DNA from: Tetradesmus obliquus
Taxonomy: Eukaryota > Chlorophyta > Chlorophyceae > Sphaeropleales > Scenedesmaceae
NCBI GenBank assembly: GCA_030272155.1
Contig: CP126197.1
Location: 4,456,001 to 4,520,000 of the forward strand
Direction: 5' to 3'
DNA length: 64,000 bases
Shown here: piece after piece, positions 57,065 to 64,000 of the stretch
Layout: every line of letters begins with the position of its first letter
How positions within the stretch are numbered: position 1 is the first letter of the stretch
Translations under genes and position numbers: made by a program
Notes under the pieces: model-generated
Database searches by the model: none
What the model was told of the DNA's origin: nothing
The model's input: only the letters and a program-made list of their open reading frames with translations

Positions 57065-59038
57065 CAGCATAAGAACCCAGGTCACGCAAGGCAGCAACCT
57101 CAACAGTTCCGTGCGCTGACTCCAGAGATGCCTTCCAGCGAATTGCCATGCACGGATGAAGAGGGCAATACAATCGTAACATATCACTGCAACACTTCCG
57201 CCCCCGCACCACCCGACAGTCCAGAATGACAGCTTTTGCAACTTACCTTGGGCGGCGCCTGGTCCACAGTTGGCTCCTCCTCCACGCGCTTGCGCTTGGG
57301 CGCAGCCACGCCCGTGTAGCCGCTGCTGTCCTCCAGCGGCGGCCGCACGCTGGCCGCAGGCAGCTGAGACGGCAACCAAAGTAGCAGCAGCAGCAGCAGC
57401 AGCACAGCAGCAGGGCAGACAGGAGGGGTCAGTTAAGGGGCACGAGCTGCAGCTGTCCTCAAGGCGCAGCCGCACACTGGCCGCAGGCAGCTGGCAGCAG
57501 AAGCAGCGCAAGCGGATGTTTGTAGCAACAGCAGCAGCAGCAACATCAATGTGAAGAAGCAGCAGCAGGGGAAGAGCGACATCGCGGTTTTCAGCATGGG
57601 GCCCTGCTGTGGTCAGCGGGCGGACGCATGCTGCCGCAGGCAGCTGGCAGCAGCAAGAAGCACAGCAGCAGGGAAAGCAGCTGATGCGGCGGCAGGGCAG
57701 CTTGAGGGCTGGTAGCTGCTGGTGTTCCTGAGCCCCGGCAGTGCACATTATCCACTGCGAGTTGCACCCTGCGACCCCACACTGCTGCTTGCCAAGTACA
57801 GCCGACCATACAGCCACTGCCAGCACACCCGCCAACGCATCATCACCCCACGCACCTCCTCTTCATTGCCGTAGCCCTCAAACAGCACCACAAAGTTGCC
57901 GGCATCTGTCACAGCCTTCACAGTGGCTGGGTAGTACTGCCCATCCCCGCTGTACAGGGCCAGGCAGGCCGCCCCGACTGCCCAGGCTGCATTGCCCTGA
58001 CCCAGAAGCGCCTGCTTGACCTGTGCTCGCCGGATCTGGTCAGCGACTGAGGCTGGCAGCATTGCGGCGATGTTGAGCTCTGCTGGCGTGACTATCTGCT
58101 GCTGCTGCTCGAGGCTGCTTGGGCCAGCAGCTGCTGCTGCTGCTAGTGCTGGAGCTGCTGCTCCAGCTGCTGCTGCTGCTGCCAGACCTGCGGGAGTGGG
58201 CAGCAAAAGGCCAACGAAGCAGGCGATGGTTGACTGTGAACTTAAACAACGCACGACAAGCCTTGCTGACAGTAAGACACAAACCAGATACAGCGCGGCT
58301 GCCAACAACAAGGTGGTACATGGGTGCACTGCACTGCACTGCATGCAAGGTAGATTCTTCTGCTGCGCAGCTGCCGAACCAGCCATGTGTCTTTCACGCT
58401 TTAGCAGCATGCTCAGCACACAGCGCGCATTGCATGCAGCCGCACCTGCTGCTGCTGGCACTGCTGCGGCTGCTGCTGCTGCTGCTTCTGACGCTCCCGC
58501 ATCTTTCAACAGGTCCACTGTCAGCTGGATGACCTCTGAGAGGCTGTCATACATCTCCCGTAGCTCCTCATTGCCAGGGTCTGACAGCAGCAGCGTCTCA
58601 ACCTGGCATGCACAAGTAAGCAGTTGGTTGCCAGTCAGTTGCTAGTTTGAGGCACCACAGGTGCTATCATGATAAAGCTAGATAAAGCTAGATGGGTGTG
58701 CACAAACAGGGCCTGGAGAGGCGCACCAGCAAGTGCTGCAGAGAAGCATGCCCTGTCAAGCGCTGTGCTGCAGTAGCTGCAGCGAGCAAGCTGCCACAGT
58801 AACAAGCACTGCTACATACATCAGAAGTTGCTGGCATATGGCTATTCAACCGGTGAGCCGCTCCATGGGCAAAGGAATGCGCGCAGGACGGCATCAGGCA
58901 AAGGCCGCTGCAGCTGGCATAGAATGATGGGGTGTCTGGTGCTTCTTGTCAGTACGCAGCGCCCACCTGTTGCTGCTGTTCCCGGTAATCATGCAGGTTC
59001 TGCTGTAGCTCCTCCACGCTGTGAGTTTCCTCAGCCAT
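56188..59038 (-). CDS. Splicing factor SPF30 (SMNDC1-like, Tudor domain)
   Basis: Six minus-strand exons in phase: 59038-58967, 58602-58446, 58187-57856, 57363-57247, 57001-56833 and 56318-56188, giving 325 aa. The start MAEETHSVEELQQNLHDYRE matches the family N-terminus. Residues ~145-187 are a Tudor domain (WAVGAACLALYSGDGQYYPA ... FEGYGNEEE) of the type that binds symmetric dimethyl-arginine on Sm proteins. The signature WLEIKPTDDEKT, the basic helix (KKKLLKSFKSKRRFQEMD) and the C-terminal GYFTGRKKESMFKVPDNGK ... GVIGSGKGVT are diagnostic of SPF30. It promotes tri-snRNP joining during spliceosome assembly in the nucleus. Ala/Gln-rich insertions lie in exons 2 and 3. Introns 3 and 5 carry extra copies of exon borders. 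Confidence 0.95.
56548..56705 (-). repeat. Two extra copies of SPF30 exon 5 end
   Basis: The tail KGKGGKPKTG with its GTGCGGCTG donor, functional at ~56833-56870, recurs at ~56664-56705 (near identical) and at ~56548-56590 (diverged), both in intron 5. Confidence 0.8.
57015..57065. repeat. (CTG)n run near SPF30 exon 5 acceptor
   Basis: About 17 CTG triplets in coding-strand sense lie directly before CCGCCGCCCCCGCAG at the exon 5 acceptor, 57002. Confidence 0.88.
57450..57660 (-). repeat. Two extra copies of SPF30 exon 4 start
   Basis: CAG|CTGCCTGCGGCCAGCGTGCG at the functional exon 4 border (57363) recurs in intron 3 at about 57450-57505 and 57600-57655, each with a CTGCCAG acceptor-like lead. 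Confidence 0.78.
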
Positions 59039-59680
59039 GTTGCTGCTGCTTGCAGGTGTGCTTCAGCAGTGCTGCTGCTGCAGCTGCCTGTCTATGCCTC
59101 CCGAGCTGACGCCTTCAGCGCCCTGTGCAAATCCCTCTGGGAGTGATGGCTCAGTTACATAAAACGACCGATGCGCAATCAAGCGGGACGTCAGGACAGC
59201 ACAGGACAGTCGGATAGCTGTGTCGATGCAGCAGCTGAGCCTCAAGTGACAGACAGAGTGAATTTCAGGCCATACAGTGGTTTTGTTGGAAAGACTTGCG
59301 CAAAGCGTCGTCGTCAGGCAGTGACCTGTTGCCTTCCCAAGCCCTGTCATTGCTGCACCCCAGTCTGTGGAATGCCACGACGTGAAGCACGATCTCCAGA
59401 TTTTTTTGCTTCTTCATGTCTCCATGCATGCGCTTATGGCAAGAGTGGGGCATCAGTGGCTTTGATTGTGTTGGGGCAGTTTGAATTCAGCAGTTGCTTT
59501 GCTACACTCCTCTCCCACAGCCTAAGCTCACAGGCACCAACGTCTCTTTCTACATCAATTGTCGTCACTGACCATTTCCTAGACAGCTTCTGGCTGGCTT
59601 ACCTCGCTTGGGCAGCACCAACTAGTGTGTGTGCTGCTGCACAACATCGTACCGTGCTGGTACCCTCCTGGTACAGCGCC
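59039..59680. promoter_or_regulatory. Divergent promoter region, SPF30 / LisH-CTLH-UBA gene
   Basis: About 640 bp separate the two opposed start codons, so this should contain both promoters. No TATA box or repeated element stands out. A long frame runs through it on the plus strand into exon 1 of the right-hand gene, but without a domain. Confidence 0.45.
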
Positions 59681-62153
59681 ATGCACACACGTTCAGAGGG
59701 CAGCCCTCAGCTGCTGGATGTCAATTGCACAGCCTTGGACGGCCTGGTGCTGGAGTACCTGGCTGCTGCAGAGCTGGTGGAGGTGCGCGGGCCTTGTGCA
59801 TGCATATGCGCGCGACGCATGCTTGCAGGACACAGCAGCACTGCTAGCGCATGCACCTCCCTGCAGCAACGCTGTCCTGCAACAAGGACGTCCTGGAAAT
59901 CATCACGGTTGCCTAATGCTATCAAATATATGGTGTTGCAGGATGTCTCCTCAGAGGGCAGCCAGTGCCAGCTGGCAAGCAGGCTTGCTGCCTTTGCTGC
60001 ATACGAGCAGCTGCACCAGGGCAACGTGTGCAACGCTACGGCCATTGTGTCCAGGTTCTGCCCGCAAGTGCTGCAGGTGTGCTCACGCCAGCTGCATTGG
60101 CCAAGAATCAGCAGCATTTTTCAGCAATCAGTAGCAGCAGCATGCATGCGCACGGTGTATTTCTAGCACATACATGGATGTCCTGCGGCTGAACGTAGCC
60201 TTCCATGCAATTGCCACAGCCCATTATCAAATGCGCAGCATGGTCAACACCCACTGCTGCATTGCTTCTTGATGCTTTCGGTATGCCCTTGCAGGACCAG
60301 CGCTTGGGGTTCAAGCTGAAGCGGCAGCAGTTCATTGAGCTGCTGCGGCAGTCAACAACAGCAGGCGATGCAGCAGCGCTGGCCTGTGCAAGAGAAGAGC
60401 TGGCACCTCTTGCTCTGGATGCCTACCCGGAGGCTTATCTGGACTTCAAGCGGGCGATGCTGATGCTGCTGCAGCCGCAGCAGCAAGAGCAGGGTCAGCA
60501 GCAGCAGCAGGGACAGCAGCAGCAGCAGGATGGGTCCCTGTGCGCGCGGCATCAACTGGCGGAGGTGTTGCAGCACACGATGCTGCAGGAGTCTGGTGAG
60601 CTTGCCAACACGTCGTGTGGTGCGGCCATGATGTGTTTTTGCTGTATCGTCCACTGCAACTTGAAAGGAGTACTTCTGCAGCAGTGGTTCTTGTTCCGAA
60701 GCTCCAGTTCGAATGCGGTGCTGCCAGTGGGCACTCAGCGAGCAACAGTAACGGAATGAGCAACAGCTGCAGCAGTCACAAGCCTCACAGCGCTGCTTCC
60801 CCGCCTCGCTGCACCTCTGACCATGCTTGCTGCACCACAGGCTGCCGCGCGCCGCAGCTGGCGCAGCTGCTGGCGTACCTCTCACACCTCTTCAGCCTCT
60901 ACACCAGCGGCAGCCACGGCAGCAGCAGCAGCAGCAGGGGCAGCGGCAGCCATGCGGCGCTGCAGCAGCAGCTGGCGGCTGCTGGTGCTGAGCTGGCGGC
61001 TGGGCTGCTGCTGCTGGAGGGGCGGGACGAGGGCCCGCTGCCGCCTGACGTGGCAGGCCTGCCCACAAACGAGCGCGACGTGCAGGTGTGTTTGTTATAT
61101 TGATATTTTCTGTTTATTTTGTTACCTTTATTCATGCCTTCCTTGCTGCATCTTTGTTTGGTTGCTTGCAGGACGGCAGCGCCAGCAATGCTGATGTATT
61201 ATCGACGTGCAATTGAGGATATTCCCAGCTGCTGTGCTTCCTGCATGTCGCATGCCTCATGCAGGGTTGTCAATTCCTTTTGCCTGCAGTTTGAGCTGCT
61301 TGAACGCCCTGATGGCTCAGTGACCACCTGCGTATAACCAACTAGTGGTTGTGCTTATGACCAACCCAGTTTGTCGCCCTGTGCTGCTGCACCAGGCTCT
61401 GATGGCTGCGGTGAGCATCCCCCGCTCTGCTGCTCTGGATGCTCTCAAAGCAGCTGGCGGCGATGCAGCAGCAGCACTGGCATGGCAGCTGATGCGCTTC
61501 AGGCTGAACAGCAAGAAGGTTGATGCGCTTGCGTGGGAGTATGCGGTTGCAAGGTGCGCACGAGCAGCAGCCAGAACTCCTTTGTATGTTGTTGTCCTTG
61601 TGTACTCTTGAACTTGCGTGCTGTACCTGTTACAGACTCAGATTGCAGCAGTACTGTTAGACGCTGCTTGGGCCGTTGTTTTGCACCTGCCGCATCCTGC
61701 GCCTGCCTTTTGCATGTTGTTTGGGCTGTTGCTACTCGGCACTCGCGTGCCATACTAAAGGTGCTCCTTTATTCCTTGGGCTCTAAAGCATCCTGTTGCC
61801 GGAGTAGAATGCCACACCCGCTACTATGCCTACCAGAGAGGTTTGCAGCAGACCCAGCAGTAGCAGCGTCTAGCATGCTGCTTCTGCCCTTGACCCATTT
61901 GCTGTTTCATTTGCTGTTTCATGTTCGAGCTGGTGTGTGTGTGACGTGTGCTGTGTGCTGCAGGGGTCTAGTGGAGCCAGATGAAGGGCCCTCAGCAGCA
62001 GCAGCAGCAGCAGCACCCTCTGACATGATGGACGTAGACCATGGTCCCGCAGAAGCACCACCACCAGCAGCAGCAGCAGCAGCCGACATGGCGCGCACCA
62101 GCAGCGGCGGCAGCGGCAAGGCTCAGAAGCGCAGCAACAACGGCAGCACTGGC

Positions 62154-62185
<32 letters not shown>

Positions 62186-63903
62186 CTCTGGCAGCCCTTT
62201 CACATCTGCAGGGGGTGCCGGCCATGGTCACTGTCTAGCTGCTGCTGCTGGCGGCCCTGTGGCAGCTGCAATGCTACGCAGTGAGTCTCAGAGCCCACCG
62301 TATAAGGTGCCGCGCTGGCGCTGCAAGCAGACGCCCTCACGCTTTCTGGGCCAACAACCAGGCTCAGCAGCAGCAGCTGGAGCAGGAGCAGCAGCAGCAA
62401 CTGACGGTGATCTGCAGCAGGAAATGCGGCTGCTGCAAGTCATTGTCGACAACCCTGCTGGTGTGGAAGCTGCAGCAAACACGAGCAGTGGCCGTCAGGC
62501 GGGCAGGCACGCAGCGCAGCAGCCGGAGAAGCAGCAGCAGCCGGAGAAGCAGCAGCAGCAGCAGCAACAGCCGGGCAGCAAGGCGGCTGAAGATGCTCTT
62601 GCTGAGCAGCTTTTGCATGCTGCCCGCGCAGCGCAGCAGCAGCTGCGCTGGCAGCAGCTGCAGCACTCACTCAAGTCTGCGGCAGCAGCATGCGGCAGCG
62701 GCAGCAGCAGCATGAAGGATGCGTCGCAGCAGCAGCAGGGCCTGCAGGCCTCACTGGCGCAGCTGCAGGGGCTTGTGAAACAGGGCAGTTGGCCGGAAGC
62801 TGAGGCTTTGGTTGAGGAGCTGCAGCCTGGCTTGCTGCAAGAGAGCCCCAGCCTGAGGTTTGAGCTGAAGCGCTGCCACTTCATGCAGGTGGGTGCTGTG
62901 CTGCGTGTTAATGAGTGCCTGGTGTATCAAATGCTGTCAGCTATTTGTGCTCCATGGGTGTCATAGGGGGGGTTGGGGTGGCAGCAGGTATGCAAGGGGT
63001 TTGGGCAAGCGTGGAAAGGGTTGCTTGTAGCAAGGACGTGCGAGGTTGCTGGTGGAAGGTTGCTGTTGACTGCGCGTGTGAAGGGAGGTACGCCCGGTCC
63101 AGCACTAACAACAAATTTGTCTGATGAGTATGTCACCCGTTGCTCAAGGGCAAGCTTTGCCAACTATGCTCCACTAACCAAAGCCCCCTGACTGGCTCTG
63201 GTATGTGCTGCAGCTGGTGCAGTCCAACGACCTGCCAGGGGCCCTGCAGCTGGCCCGCAGCCAGCTCACTCCCTTGGCAGATGCGCACCCAGAGCTGCTG
63301 CCGCAGCTCAAGTCGAGCATGGCGCTGCTGTTGCCAGGCCCTGTCTTTGGAGCAGCAGCAGCAAACACAGCAGGCAGCAGCAGCAGCTTGGAAGAGGCCG
63401 GCAGCAAAGTGCTGTCGCAGCTGCTGCCGCTGCTGCAGTCCAAGCTCGGCGTGGAGCCGCCGGCCCTCGTGAAGCTGTTCAGGGTTCTGCTGACGGCGCA
63501 CAAGGGGTGGTTTAGGGTGCAGCGCTGCCAGGACCCCTTTGCTGCTGCCATGGGGCTGCATAAGCTCCTGCAAGCTGACTCAGCGGCAGCAGCAGCTGGC
63601 TCTGCTGCAGATGGTACGGCAGCAGCAGCACTTGCAAGCCCATGCGCCGCCGCAAATGCGGCTGCAGCCGGCGTAGCAGCAGTTGCAGGTGCTGACGATG
63701 ACTCAGACTTGCAGGATCAGCCTCCGGAGCTGCATGATGCCGACATGAGCGGCAGCGAAGATGCTGAGGGGTTAGAATTTGATGAGGCTGAGGTGCTGCA
63801 GGTGATGGAGGTGCTGGAGCTGCCCCGGGCTACTGCACTGGAGCTGCTAGCAGAGCAGGGCGGCGATGCACAGGCGGTCATTCTGGCTGCATTTGGCGCA
63901 TGA
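59681..63903 (+). CDS. Duplicated LisH-CTLH/CRA-UBA protein (GID8/RanBPM-like)
   Basis: Seven exons in phase: 59681-59782, 59942-60076, 60295-60595, 60841-61085, 61396-61553, 61964-62888 and 63214-63903, giving 851 aa. Module 1: LisH (TALDGLVLEYLAAAELVE, ~12-34), CTLH (QLASRLAAFAAYEQLHQGNV), the GID8-like helix pair LKRQQFIELLRQ ... CAREELAPLA, and CRA (PQLAQLLAYLSHLFSLY). A UBA-like domain follows (ALMAAVSIPRSAALDALKAA, ~262-295). Module 2: LisH-like (KKVDALAWEYAVARGLVE), a long Ala/Gln linker, CTLH/CRA-like (LVKQGSWPEAEALVEELQP; LVQSNDLPGALQLARSQLTP), and a final UBA-like domain (EVLQVMEVLELPRATALELL). CTLH proteins scaffold the GID/CTLH ubiquitin ligase and UBA domains bind ubiquitin, so a ubiquitin-pathway scaffold is inferred. 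Ligase membership is unproven. Confidence 0.83.
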
Positions 63904-63939
63904 GGTGGTACACATCTTGAAGACAGCGCTGAGTGCATG

Positions 63940-64000
63940 AGGTGCGCAGAAGTCACTGCTGAAGGAGCAGGGCGACGATGCACAGGCTGTGATTTTGGCC
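63940..64000 (+). repeat. Duplicate of 3' tail of the LisH/UBA gene
   Basis: GAGCAGGGCGACGATGCACA near the window end copies the last UBA codons (GAGCAGGGCGGCGATGCACA at ~63854) about 112 bp downstream and runs off the window. Confidence 0.75.

Noticed and set aside
59171-59680. Upstream extension of the LisH/UBA gene exon 1
   Set aside because: The frame is open but has no domain and contains Cys-rich, non-conserved sequence. ATG 59681 places LisH near the N-terminus, as in GID8-like proteins.
1-64000. tRNA, rRNA or CRISPR features
   Set aside because: No T-loop-like motifs in a cloverleaf context, no rRNA-like blocks and no short repeats with unique spacers were seen.

Overview
This window looks like nuclear DNA of a chlorophyte green alga, probably Chlorophyceae. 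The genes carry many short GT-AG introns. Exons and introns alike are full of CAG/GCA/CTG triplet runs, read as Gln, Ala or Ser homopolymers. One gene is a plant-type cryptochrome. I see no bacterial operons, tRNA, rRNA or CRISPR arrays. All exon models below were built by eye from splice sites and reading phase; none has transcript support.

Layout. (1) About 660-3447, plus: a VASt-domain lipid-binding protein whose 5' end may lie off the window. (2) 4779-20319: a complete 15.5-kb CACTA/EnSpm DNA transposon inserted in a ~503-bp tandem repeat. It has perfect 24-bp inverted ends beginning CACTG, a TCC target-site duplication and subterminal GTGGAT motifs. It carries two minus-strand genes: a 10-exon transposase whose exon phases all close (1331 aa), and a zinc-finger partner protein. 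A satellite with a 298-bp core unit lies between them. (3) 21412-26531, plus: a Gln/Ala-rich protein with a Trp-rich N-terminal domain I do not recognise. (4) 28396-33343, plus: a coiled-coil protein. (5) 33648-39436, plus: plant-type cryptochrome. (6) 43325-45529, plus: VTT (DedA/TVP38-like) membrane protein. (7) 47476-49787 and 51296-53489, plus: a tandem pair of secreted Cys-Tyr-Ala-Leu proteins with matching promoters. (8) About 55080-56080: an unrecognised spliced candidate whose strand I cannot settle. (9) 56188-59038, minus: splicing factor SPF30. (10) 59681-63903, plus: a protein with LisH, CTLH/CRA and UBA-like segments, each present twice in the same order.

The most unusual theme is local tandem duplication of exon-intron junctions. 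The cryptochrome has at least eight such duplications, several of them in frame. The VTT gene has five copies of one exon end with its 5' splice site plus a doubled 3' splice site. SPF30 has two tripled junctions. The cryptochrome and the LisH/UBA gene also have duplicated 3' tails. The genes do not form one pathway; they look like ordinary nuclear neighbours around a recently arrived transposon.
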